Assembly: GCF_013410115.1 (NCBI RefSeq)
Contig: NZ_JACCCV010000001.1
Location: 1,178,001-1,242,000, forward strand
Reading direction: 5' to 3'
Length of the DNA stretch: 64,000 nt
DNA from: Tunturiibacter gelidiferens
Lineage (GTDB): Bacteria > Acidobacteriota > Terriglobia > Terriglobales > Acidobacteriaceae
The notes beneath the pieces were generated by a model. It was given only the letters and a program-made list of their open reading frames with translations, searched no databases and had not been told where the DNA came from. The position numbers and the translations under genes are program-made. Within the stretch, counting starts at the first letter, position 1; each line of letters opens with the position of its first letter. Shown piece by piece: positions 48,158 through 56,301 of the stretch.

Positions 48158-48586
48158 GTGCGCCACGCATTCCCCACTCTATTCATCGCGCTCCTCACCC
48201 TGGCCTTCGTCACCCACACCCAGAGCGCCTCTGCCCAAAACACCCAAACCACGCCCACCCAGACTCAAACTCAGCCCCAACCCCGCAGCCCCGGCGGTGA
48301 CGTAGGCAGCGGAGCCGGCGACATCGGCAAGGGCACCGCTAAGGGAACCGGAGCCGCAGCCGAAGGTGTCGGCAAAGGCGCCGGCGACCTCGTCACCCTT
48401 CACCCCGTCGACGCCGCAGGCAACGTCGGCAAGGGTGCAGGCGTCGCCGGAAAGGACGTCGGCGTCGGCGCAGCCAAAGGCACCGGCAAAGTTGCCAAGG
48501 GCACAGGCCGCGGCATCGGCAAGATCTTCCACCATGGCCATCACGACGAGGACGCCACCCCGTCCCCATCCAGCCCACAAAACTAA
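48158..48586 (+). CDS. Secreted Gly/Lys/Thr-rich low-complexity protein
   Basis: A 142-residue protein from GTG 48158. The signal peptide ends 'AFVTHTQSASAQ'. A short Thr/Gln/Pro linker leads to about 85 residues of repeating G-K-G/G-A-G units ('GKGTAKGTGAAAEGVGKGAG', 'GKGAGVAGKDVGVGAAKG'), then a His/Asp-rich tail ('FHHGHHDEDATPSP') that could bind metal. I know no function for this type. The basic glycine repeats suggest a flexible or nucleic-acid/polyanion-binding exported protein, which is speculation. Confidence 0.65.
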   Translation: MRHAFPTLFIALLTLAFVTHTQSASAQNTQTTPTQTQTQPQPRSPGGDVGSGAGDIGKGTAKGTGAAAEGVGKGAGDLVTLHPVDAAGNVGKGAGVAGKDVGVGAAKGTGKVAKGTGRGIGKIFHHGHHDEDATPSPSSPQN

Positions 48587-48610
48587 ACCCGGCTCAGAGA
48601 GTACTCCCGA

Positions 48611-48668
48611 AGCCCGGTGCCCCATCCTTCGCGACTCTGCGAAGGGTGGGATGCAGAAAGCTCGAACC
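48611..48668 (+). repeat. Interspersed hairpin repeat, copy D
   Basis: Begins AGCCCGGTGCCCCAT. Stem CCCATCCTTCGC/GCGAAGGGTGGG pairs over 12 bp (one T-G pair) around the loop GACTCT. The right part is shortened (ATGCAGAAAGCTCGAACC). Confidence 0.75.
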
Positions 48669-48700
48669 GCCTCACCTCAGCGAATCGGAAAAACCATCAA

Positions 48701-48756
48701 GCCGGGTGCCCCATATCTCGATTCTGAGATGTGGGCATTCGAGCGAAGCTCGAACC
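48701..48756 (+). repeat. Interspersed hairpin repeat, copy E
   Basis: Begins GCCGGGTGCCCCAT. Stem CCCATATCTC/GAGATGTGGG (48710-48719, 48726-48735) pairs over 10 bp around GATTCT. The second hairpin TTCGAGC-GAA-GCTCGAA (48738-48754) is perfect. Confidence 0.8.
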
Positions 48757-48786
48757 TTCGCAGCATCCTCAAACAGGACCGTCCGA

Positions 48787-49080
48787 TCAGGCTCCTTCAG
48801 CAATCCGGAAGTCTCTCTTCACGCCCGGCCCAAGCACAGCCAGAGCCTTCTTATAATCCGCGGTCTCATACGCCGCCAATGCATCCGCGTAGCTGTCAAA
48901 CTCCACCACCACCGTCATCTGCTTCAACCCGGCCTCCAAAGCCGTGACCTCACTCTTCGGCGACACCAGGACACGCGCCCCAAACGGAGCCAGCGCCGCT
49001 CCAGCCAACTCCACATAGCTCTTCATCATCGCCTCGTCACCAACCGTATGGTACGAGACCACCCAATAACCCTTCTTCAT
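48787..49080 (-). CDS. DUF1330-family protein
   Basis: A 97-residue protein, start at 49080 (MKKGYWVVSYHTVGD) with GAGAGAGG upstream. The ferredoxin-like DUF1330 pattern: opening G-Y-W-x-x strand, 'KSYVELAGAALAPFGARVLV' and 'VVVEFDSYADALAAYETADY', the last being the diagnostic E-F-x-S-x-x-x-A. Likely a small cytoplasmic dimer of the dimeric alpha/beta-barrel group; function unknown. Confidence 0.85.
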   Translation of the reverse strand: MKKGYWVVSYHTVGDEAMMKSYVELAGAALAPFGARVLVSPKSEVTALEAGLKQMTVVVEFDSYADALAAYETADYKKALAVLGPGVKRDFRIAEGA

Positions 49081-49149
49081 GTCGTCCTCTCTCGAATCCA
49101 TTCGCAACTTGGATGCGACCGGCCAGCAAACGACTCATCCTCTCCGGCA

Positions 49150-49208
49150 GCCGGGTGCCCCATTCCTGCAGTCTCATCGCATGAGTGGGCCTTAGCAAAG
49201 CTCGAACC
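49150..49208 (+). repeat. Interspersed hairpin repeat, copy F
   Basis: Begins GCCGGGTGCCCCAT; stem CCATTCCTGC/GCATGAGTGG has one mismatch; the loop AGTCTCATC is close to copy A; the right part is CTTAGCAAAGCTCGAACC. Confidence 0.75.
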
Positions 49209-49250
49209 GAACCCGCCAGCGTCCACCATCAAAAACGAATCTAGTCATAC

Positions 49251-49994
49251 TCAACCAGCAGCGTCATCACTCCTCGCCCCGGGCAGCCGCTTGATCAGGA
49301 AGTCAATCTGGCCGGAGTGGTGCGAGATATGCTCGCACACGTGAAACCACAGGCAATAGTTGTTCACCGGGCCGCCGCCCCAACCAGGCTCCTTCAGAGC
49401 CGTGGTGAGCCACGCATCATCATGCTTGGCAAACTCAACTAAAGTCTTCTCGCGAGCCTCACGAAGCGCGTCCTGATAGTAGGCGACGTCATGGCCCTTG
49501 ATCGTCGCCCGCCCAGCTGCACCAAGATTCATCGCCGGACCCCACTTCGCCTCATAGTCCGCCGGAAGCTTGTCGAAGTTTTCGTTCCCGAACGTAATCC
49601 TCTGGTACAGAACCTCAGTCGCCGCCAGGTGAAGCATCAGCGCACCAATCGTATTCGCATTCTTGTCGAACAGGTAGTCGAGCTGCTCCTGCGTGAGGTC
49701 GCGAGTCGGCCCCAGCACAGCGCCCTCCATCCAGGTCAGCATCGAAACCATCGTGCCGATCTGCGGGGTATACCCGGGCCTCGGCCCGATCATGTTGATC
49801 GTCGCCTTGTCATACGGCGGCGCAGTGCGAGGCATCGGCGTGCGCTTGGCCGGCGGCGGAGCTGGCGCAGGCGACTGCCCCGAGCTAGTAGGCTGGGCCG
49901 TTTGAGCACCCTGTCCAAACAACGGCACACCAGCCGCAAGAACACCTAAAGCCGAGTGAGCAAGAAACGTCCGGCGCGTAGAAGCGTAGTGCAT
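49251..49994 (-). CDS. Tat-exported DinB-like protein
   Basis: A 247-residue protein with a twin-arginine-type signal ('STRRTFLAHSALGVLAAGVP'), a Pro/Ala-rich linker (about 35-65), then a DinB/DUF664-like four-helix bundle. Its metal-type His residues are in 'GALMLHLAATEVLY' and 'LWFHVCEHISHHSGQI'. DinB-fold proteins bind a divalent metal and often act as thiol-dependent transferases or hydrolases in the cytoplasm; an exported one is less usual. Monocistronic. The start ATG 49994 has AGGAGG just upstream. Confidence 0.82.
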   Translation of the reverse strand: MHYASTRRTFLAHSALGVLAAGVPLFGQGAQTAQPTSSGQSPAPAPPPAKRTPMPRTAPPYDKATINMIGPRPGYTPQIGTMVSMLTWMEGAVLGPTRDLTQEQLDYLFDKNANTIGALMLHLAATEVLYQRITFGNENFDKLPADYEAKWGPAMNLGAAGRATIKGHDVAYYQDALREAREKTLVEFAKHDDAWLTTALKEPGWGGGPVNNYCLWFHVCEHISHHSGQIDFLIKRLPGARSDDAAG

Positions 49995-50118
49995 CTGAAC
50001 CTCCTGTTTTTACGAGACACCAAGCTTACACCCGACCTCGATTCCGCACACCCAACCGGCCCTCGTTCCCAAAACGGGAAACCCAAAAAATAAACTCAGA
50101 ATCCGTGTCACATCCCCA
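49995..50118. other. Upstream region of the DinB-like gene
   Basis: No gene seen; presumably holds the leftward promoter. Confidence 0.3.
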
Positions 50119-50265
50119 TCACCACAAACGATGACTGCTTAATCACCACATTCACCACACAAAACACCACAACTTCACCATCAAAACACCACATCTTGGC
50201 TGCCGTTTTTCTCAAAAACACCAACAAAAACCACAAAACCACGCACAAAAAAAATGTTGTAAGCC
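50119..50265. repeat. A/C-rich strand-biased repeat region
   Basis: Five exact CACCACA units (50120, 50144, 50153, 50165, 50187) plus variants, spaced irregularly among AAAA runs. The + strand has almost no G across this stretch. No frame is open through it. Confidence 0.55.
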
Positions 50266-50430
50266 CAACACGAACCACCACTTTTTGTGAAGATGGAAAT
50301 TCTCCGATCCATCACTAGCATTTCTGCTAATTGTTCTCGCACGCGCTACAACTGCACAATACCAACTACATGATCGATCTGAGCCGGGTCGAAAATCGAG
50401 TCTGAACACGAGCAACAGAAGGAGCGGACT

Positions 50431-51348
50431 ATGAAAAGAAGCGCGCAGACCTTGATTTTAGCGGGTCCCCTGGTCTCTCTTCTCTTATCTTGCGGTACCG
50501 CGTTGGCTCAATCCACCAAGGTCAGTGGATTGATAACCGGGCGAAATGGGGCCTGCATGACGCTGCAGACTTCAGATGAGCCGAAGCTGGTGGTCTTGCT
50601 GACAGACACGACACAGGTGGCCCAAATCCAGGGAGTGTTCAAAGCACGCCGCAAGCAGATGTCGATGACCGCGCTGATACCGGGTCTCCAGGTTCAAGTA
50701 GAGGGGACATACGATTCCAAAAACGAACTTGTAGCAAGCTCGGTCAAGTTCAAGGGCAATGATCTGGAAGATGCGCAAACTATACAGGCTGGCTTGCAAC
50801 CGGCGAAGGAGCAGATCCAACAGAGTCAAAAGGAACTAGACGAGCAGAAAGCAGCGCTTGAGCGGCAGCAACAAGCCATGCAGCAACAGCAGCAACTATT
50901 GTCCCAGGCGCAAGCGAAAATCGACAGCAACAAGGCGGCTATCGAGGCTGCCAACAAACGCTTTGGGCAGTTGGATGACTACAACATCATGGACGAACTG
51001 ACGGTCTACTTCGGGAATGGCAAGGTAACCGTCGATCCAAAGTACAAGCCACAGTTACTGCAATTAGCTGAGAAGGCTAAGTCTATTACCGCGTACACGA
51101 TCCAGGTAAAAGGTTACGCCTCATCATCTGGCAGCGCTTCGCTCAACCAGAAACTAAGCGAAGACCGAGCCAACAAGGTCACACAATTTCTTCAACAGCA
51201 GGGACACGTTCCTCTGACCAATATGTTAGCGCCCGGGGCTATGGGCGAAAGCAGGCAGATCGGCAATGACAAGACGGCCGAAGGCGAGACTCAAAACAGA
51301 CGAGTCGTCGTCAGAGTACTGCAGAACAAGGGAATCGCCGGCACATAA
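50431..51348 (+). CDS. OmpA-family outer-membrane/periplasmic protein with DUF5666-like domain and coiled coil
   Basis: A 305-residue exported protein; the signal peptide ends 'LSCGTALAQ'. Residues about 30-110 form a small beta-domain ('VSGLITGRNGACMTLQTSD', 'LIPGLQVQVEGTYDSKNELV') like DUF5666. Residues about 125-180 are a Gln-rich coiled coil ('QQSQKELDEQKAALERQQQA'). The C-terminal OmpA domain has 'VYFGNGKVTVDPKYKPQL', 'IQVKGYASSSGSASLNQKLS' and 'QNRRVVVRVL', which bind peptidoglycan. It probably links the wall to another partner through the coiled coil. ATG 50431 is preceded by AGAAGGAG. Confidence 0.85.
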   Translation: MKRSAQTLILAGPLVSLLLSCGTALAQSTKVSGLITGRNGACMTLQTSDEPKLVVLLTDTTQVAQIQGVFKARRKQMSMTALIPGLQVQVEGTYDSKNELVASSVKFKGNDLEDAQTIQAGLQPAKEQIQQSQKELDEQKAALERQQQAMQQQQQLLSQAQAKIDSNKAAIEAANKRFGQLDDYNIMDELTVYFGNGKVTVDPKYKPQLLQLAEKAKSITAYTIQVKGYASSSGSASLNQKLSEDRANKVTQFLQQQGHVPLTNMLAPGAMGESRQIGNDKTAEGETQNRRVVVRVLQNKGIAGT

Positions 51349-51670
51349 GTAACAGGAACTAACTAGATCCCGGTAAACCTGACGTACCTGTCGCTATTGA
51401 AAACCCGATAGACAGCTCGATCGCGTCAAGTCTCTTTTTTCCGATTGTTCGCTTGTGGATTGATATCGGAATCTCTGTATTTTCTTTTGCTCTGCGCCCT
51501 GCTTGCGCAGAAATACACGACCATACTTGTCATGAAGATAGCTCGAATCGACGCCATTCGGCGATGGGCACCTGCCGTCGATAATTTGCGGTATTTTGCG
51601 ACTGGAGTTCTCAAAAGGTGTCTTCATTGAGAGGGCGGCCTTGTAGGACATCTACCCGAACGAAGAAGGT
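51349..51670. other. Intergenic region with a small hairpin
   Basis: No gene supportable. A CTGCGC/GCGCAG hairpin lies at 51492-51510. Confidence 0.35.
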
Positions 51671-52066
51671 GTGGAGCTCGTGATAACGCTTTTGTTAGCA
51701 GACGATAACCCTCGTATGTTGGCTGCACTCGTTCAGTTACTGCAACGAGAGTTTGTGATTGTAGATGCGTTGGCAAGTGGGGAAGAAGTTCTTGCTAAAT
51801 CAGACACTGTGTGTCCTGACATTATTCTGCTTGATATCTCACTTGGAGATCTAACAGCGTTTCAAGTGTCGGACCAGTTGAGGCGGAGAGGATGTCCTTC
51901 CAGGATCGTTTTCTTGTCGGTTCACGAGAATCCTGAGTTTGTCCGTGCCGCTATAGAAATAGGCGCTTTCGGTTATGTTTTCAAGTCTCAGATAAGCCGT
52001 GACCTGGTGAACGCGCTTCATGCAGTCGCTGAAGGGAATCAATTCTTTTCTAATTCGGAAACGTGA
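51671..52066 (+). CDS. Stand-alone receiver domain (NarL-type without HTH)
   Basis: A 131-residue single-domain response regulator from GTG 51671. Acidic pair in 'LLLADDNPRML', phospho-acceptor D55 in 'DIILLDISLGD', conserved Ser/Thr in 'IVFLSVHE' and the Lys of 'GYVFKSQISRDL'. It ends soon after the receiver ('GNQFFSNSET'), where NarL-type proteins would continue into a helix-turn-helix; no HTH is found in other frames, so this looks like a true CheY-like form or an old truncation. It converges with a NarL regulator and its kinase, a possible phosphate donor. Confidence 0.8.
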   Translation: MELVITLLLADDNPRMLAALVQLLQREFVIVDALASGEEVLAKSDTVCPDIILLDISLGDLTAFQVSDQLRRRGCPSRIVFLSVHENPEFVRAAIEIGAFGYVFKSQISRDLVNALHAVAEGNQFFSNSET

Positions 52067-52201
52067 TTGCTAAAGCCCGCTTTTGAGCCCCTCTTCTCAA
52101 TTGCGATAGACACCGAGGAAGTACGGAGCCAGAATTTTAGTATGACTAGAACGGAGTCGGGTGTAGAGGGGCGAATTGGTCGCGGTTAGAACTTGCTGTT
52201 T

Positions 52202-52852
52202 TTAGGCGCAAGAAAGCTGATGCTGCATGGCGTACTTGAGCAACTCCGCATTGGTCTTGACTCCAAGTGTCTCCATCATCCGATACTTTTGGAACGCGAC
52301 CGTTCCCGGTTTAATCTTTAAGATGGTTGCTACTTCCTTCATCGACATGCCTTCCGCCAGTAACTGCAGCACTTCAGTTTGCCGGCCAGTGATTTTTCTG
52401 CGGTGAGGTTCTTCTTGAGAGAGTAGGCAACTGACAGTGTCACGCGCTATCAATGGCGACAAATACGATTCGCCATGTATGACCTTGTTGACGGCTACGA
52501 TCAATTCTTGAGCTGCGGACTGTTTCAGAACATAGCCGGAGGCTCCGCGGCGGAAGGCCTCAGCCGCCATTTCGGCTGTCAGTGTCATGGTCAGGAAAAT
52601 TAGTTTTACAAGAGGCATCTTGCGTTTGATTTGCTCGCCAGCGTCAAGGCCATTGAGACCCGGCATGGCAATATCGAGAATCACGACATCCGGCTTCAAC
52701 GTGAAGGCAGCCTGCAGCAAGGACCGGCCGTCGGTAAAGATGCCGATGATCTGATACCGAGGCTCAAGAATCGATTTGCACGCTTCTGCGAGAAGCTTGT
52801 GGTCGTCTGCTATTAAGAGACGTGCGTTAGGTCTATGCTCCATGTCTAACAC
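52202..52852 (-). CDS. NarL/FixJ-family response regulator
   Basis: A 216-residue regulator. Receiver with 'LLIADDHKLLAEAC', phospho-acceptor D60 in 'DVVILDIAMPGLNG', and 'GYVLKQSAAQELI'. The C-terminal LuxR-type helix-turn-helix reads 'ITGRQTEVLQLLAEGMSMKE' and 'VATILKIKPGTVAFQKYRMM'. It follows the histidine kinase gene on the same strand after 137 bases and is its likely partner. Confidence 0.92.
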   Translation of the reverse strand: MLDMEHRPNARLLIADDHKLLAEACKSILEPRYQIIGIFTDGRSLLQAAFTLKPDVVILDIAMPGLNGLDAGEQIKRKMPLVKLIFLTMTLTAEMAAEAFRRGASGYVLKQSAAQELIVAVNKVIHGESYLSPLIARDTVSCLLSQEEPHRRKITGRQTEVLQLLAEGMSMKEVATILKIKPGTVAFQKYRMMETLGVKTNAELLKYAMQHQLSCA

Positions 52853-52989
52853 TCCCTATCCAGAAGATCGAGGATATCTACGGGGCCCTTGGCGTGACAG
52901 ACTAACACGATTCCCAAGCTCTTGACTCATCGGGGATAGCGAATAATTTGCTGCAAAAGTTAAATACGATAGGAAATGTAGTTGCTGTG

Positions 52990-54282
52990 TCAGCGACTAG
53001 TTTGATGTTGCCTGTGAGGTACATTCGCCTCGACCCGAGTTCCTGTTCCCGGTGTCGAAGTAATGGTGAGTTCACCCCGAATCAAGAATATTCTTTCATG
53101 CATGCTGGTTAGTCCCAGCCCTCGCGTCCCAGCAGCTTTTTTCGCGACAAAGCCGATACCGTCGTCAGATACGTTGAGATAGACGGAGTCAGGAGCCCCG
53201 CGTATCTCTACTGCTACCTTTTTTGCTTGACTATGTTTTGCGACGTTATGCAGCGCCTCTTGTACGACACGGAAGAGACCAAGCGAAACGTCAGCATCTA
53301 GCTTGTCCGGAAGGTCGGAGCACACACAGTCGACCCGAATGTTGTAACGCTCGGTAAATTCTCGGCACAAACCCTTTATGGCCACGACGAGACCAAGCAA
53401 CTCGAGCTCTGAAGAGTGGAGTTGATGCGAAAGGGTACCCACCGCGTGACCAAGATTTTTTATCTTCACGCAGAAGTGTTTCATTTTCTCGTCCCCATCG
53501 GGTGTAAGCTTCAAAGTCAGTCGGGCCGCCTCGAGTTCCATGCCGAATAGTGCCAGTGACTGGCCGATACTGTCGTGCAGTTCTCTGGCAACGCGGGTGC
53601 GTTCTACTTCTTGAGTGTTAACAAGACGCTGAATGAGTGCCATCCTGGCTTCTTCTGCCTGCCGGTGCTTGGTAATGTCTTCTGCAACTACCAATGCGCA
53701 GAGCTCATTGTCAAACTCTATGATTTGAGCGGACAGAAGTGTTATGAAGGGTTCTCCGGCCTTGGTCCGAAAGTTACCTTGATGGCCATGGAGGCTGCCC
53801 TCTAGCATGAGCTTTTCGAATACCTGGTCGCGATCATCTAGATCGCTCCACAAGCCGACGCCGATACATGGTTTACCGAGGACCTCACTGCGGCTATACC
53901 CAGTGCGTCGCTCGTATGAGTCATTAATTTCACGATAGACGAGACTGCTAAGTTGAATAATGCAAAGAACAGAAGGATTCGCACTAAACACTGCCGCAAA
54001 GTTGTCTTGGGCCTGATGAAGAGCACTCGCCTCATCCATTGCTTCCGCTGGATCTCTGCTGGGAGTAAAGGCGATTCGATCTGCTGCGCCGGTGATATGA
54101 ATTCGATAAGGCGCAGTTCCCCCTCGGTGCGATAGAGTGCTGTTGATCCGATTCATCGTCGGAGATGTGGAGCACTCCTCATCCAAGGCATTGGGATCTC
54201 CAATCATATCGATGGACAGGCGGGGCCCGAGCTTTGACGCACATTCAGGAACATCGTTCGAGACTTGTAAGTCGCAACGCAT
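52990..54282 (-). CDS. PAS-containing NarX/DegS-type (HisKA_3) sensor kinase, cytoplasmic
   Basis: A 430-residue kinase without membrane helices. A PAS domain (about 90-205) has 'FSANPSVLCIIQLSSLVY', 'NDSYERRTGYSRSEVLG' and the PAC-type 'ALVVAEDITKHRQAEEAR'. The HisKA_3 domain carries H236 in 'RVARELHDSIGQSLALFG', and the ATPase domain 'SLGLFRVVQEALHNVAKHSQ', 'VSDDGIGFVAKKAAGTRGLG' and 'GTGTRVEANVP'. The signal is likely intracellular (ligand, redox or light through PAS). The start at 54282 is the first ATG; later Met codons are possible. Confidence 0.9.
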   Translation of the reverse strand: MRCDLQVSNDVPECASKLGPRLSIDMIGDPNALDEECSTSPTMNRINSTLSHRGGTAPYRIHITGAADRIAFTPSRDPAEAMDEASALHQAQDNFAAVFSANPSVLCIIQLSSLVYREINDSYERRTGYSRSEVLGKPCIGVGLWSDLDDRDQVFEKLMLEGSLHGHQGNFRTKAGEPFITLLSAQIIEFDNELCALVVAEDITKHRQAEEARMALIQRLVNTQEVERTRVARELHDSIGQSLALFGMELEAARLTLKLTPDGDEKMKHFCVKIKNLGHAVGTLSHQLHSSELELLGLVVAIKGLCREFTERYNIRVDCVCSDLPDKLDADVSLGLFRVVQEALHNVAKHSQAKKVAVEIRGAPDSVYLNVSDDGIGFVAKKAAGTRGLGLTSMHERIFLIRGELTITSTPGTGTRVEANVPHRQHQTSR

Positions 54283-55309
54283 GAACCCTGCCTTTCATTT
54301 CCGACTCAGGAGCAGTTACCCTTAAGACGAAGGACGTATGGTCGTACGTGCTGGTCACTCTTGTATGCCAAGTCAAGGTTCTTTTTGTGCCAAGAAGTCA
54401 GGAAGTTTAAAAAAATGCTGGGGCGAAGCGAGATTTTAGCCTGTAAGACACGGAAGCCGGAGAGAAGAACTCGCTCAGTGCTGGACAAGAGCCGCTTGCA
54501 AAACCATTCGCCTCTTGGCGGAGGCCGTTGGCTCGGGGTAATGTTCAGTCGGTCTGCAATTAGTCGTACAATCTAAACTTTTGAGCAGACCACGACCTGG
54601 TGCTGATCCCTATTGTCCTCCCAAAAACAACAAGTGCGAAGTTAAAATTGTACCCTTCGCAATATTATCTTTGAAGCACTTAACTAACCTTAACCAAACC
54701 TCCCTGTCCCAACCCCCTCCAGGCAAGCAGCTTATCGATGGTTTGCGTTTCCAAGGCGTAGCGCAGCAAGGGATTGACTGCGCAGCCTTTGTTCGCCCCG
54801 CCAGCCTGCTCCGAATGGAAGAAGCCTACACGAGCCACAAGAGTTCTAGGTATGTGAAGGCCTTATGGTTTATGAGGCAAGCTGTCGCGCGCGCGAAAGT
54901 TGACTCCGATTGCGGCTTATCGAAAATGAGTTATTGAATCTACTAGCAGTGAACCTGGAATCTGCTGATCCTTTTGAGCAAGATCGCAATAGATCTCCTG
55001 CGGATTGGATAGCTGAAGCGCTACCCTTCAAGTATTGAATTTACCGGCCACCAGGGATCTGCATCAGCGGCTCATTTTGCTTCACAATAAAGTTCTAATT
55101 GGATCTGCCTTCGTAACCATCACAGGCCCTGGTAAACGAAATAACCGTGTGAAACTTATTCAGGGCGACGTTGCAAGCTTTCATTGAACGCAAACGGCCA
55201 TTACCGAGACGGACTACTGAAGGCCCGAGGAAATTGACCTCTCGCCGAGCATGCCGTGTGACGTTGCCGGAAGACGTGCGTCCAAGGTTAGACGCCTAAT
55301 GTCCAGATG
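54283..55309. other. 1-kb gene-poor region
   Basis: No frame has family motifs, a ribosome-binding site and plausible composition together. The longest (54581-54937, +) looks like chance. No tRNA-like cloverleaf or strong terminator was found by eye. Next to the decayed DUF2950/DUF3300 pair, it may itself be degraded gene sequence. Confidence 0.4.
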
Positions 55310-56288
55310 TCACCAATTGTCGGATGTGGGGCGCCAGGTCTTATCTGGATTGTAGAACTCCATGCTCTTGACGATGTTGAGGGAGTCGCTTCCCAAGTCC
55401 TTCTGATAGACAACTCCGTCGTAATCAACCATGAAGGTCTTCACGCCCGTGACGCGATATTCAGCAGGTACGGCTACGAGGACTAATCCGCCGATCATCG
55501 TCCCCCGGATCATGTAGTCGAGCTTTCCTAAGGGCGCATCAGGACCTTGCCCCTTCAATATTTTGAAATAGTAGCCGTGGAACGGCTTGTGTTTGTCCTC
55601 GTAGCCTTCATCAAGGGCCTTCGCTACAGCCTCGCCGATCGGGCCTCCCAACTGCCATCCGGATTTTGCCAGGCGAGCCCATCCTGTTTCCCCGGCGTGC
55701 TGATAATTCGCTGTGCATATTCATTCACGCCGGAGTCGTCGTGGATCTCCTCCGCGTAGTCCTTCTGTGCTTCCACGTAGCCTCGACAGATAGTAATGGC
55801 GTCCAGTTCGTTAGTCCCGATGCGGCGGAGCAGAATCTCCTTGAGGCCCGTCCTAATATCGAAATACCATTTCGCCTCTTTTCTGACGATCGGGATTGGG
55901 AGTGGCCACTCTTCGTCGGCGACGGAAAGAACGGCGCGATTCGGGTTCTTTGGATCTACGACTACCTCAGTCTTTTCGCGAGCTTCCACGGCAAAGGAGG
56001 CAGCAGAGTTTTTGTCTCGAACGCATCCGCCGACGAAACGATATCCTTACCATCCGATCCGAACATCCCCATAAGAGCGGGCACGTCGTAGTTCGCAGCC
56101 GCCTGGATGAGAGCGTCGGCAGCCTGTTTCGGCGTGGCAAATGACGTTTGCGCAAGTTGCGCTACCCTCGCTGCGGGTTGGTTAAGTTCCGAGGTTGCAT
56201 GGGCGAAGGCCGTCAGAAGGCACGACAGGGCAGCCACGTGGGCGGCCGCAAGGAATCTCGATTTGAAGTTAGGTTTATGTGATCGCAT
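55310..56288 (-). pseudogene. DUF2950-family exported protein gene, two frameshifts
   Basis: Three overlapping frames carry successive parts of one DUF2950 protein. The N-terminal part (from ATG 56288, with AGGAAA upstream) has a signal peptide ('FLAAAHVAALSCLLTAFAHA') and 'ALMGMFGSDGKDIVSSADAF'. The middle (55624-55989) has 'EEWPLPIPIVRKEAKWYFDI', 'EILLRRIGTNELDAI' and 'EYAQRIISTPGKQDGLAW'. The end (55310-55651) has 'KPFHGYYFKILKGQGPDAPL' and 'VYQKDLGSDSLNIVKSMEFY'. Every family segment is present, but shifts near 55975 and 55640 break the protein. The function of DUF2950 is unknown; it usually neighbours DUF3300, as here. Confidence 0.82.
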
Positions 56289-56301
56289 GTAGTTTTCCTG
56301 G

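Noticed and set aside
50119..50265. CRISPR array
   Set aside because: The CACCACA units are too short and unevenly spaced, there are no unique spacers of constant length, and no cas genes are present.
54581..54937. A 118-residue + strand frame in the gene-poor region
   Set aside because: No ribosome-binding site, no family motif and odd composition; more likely chance.
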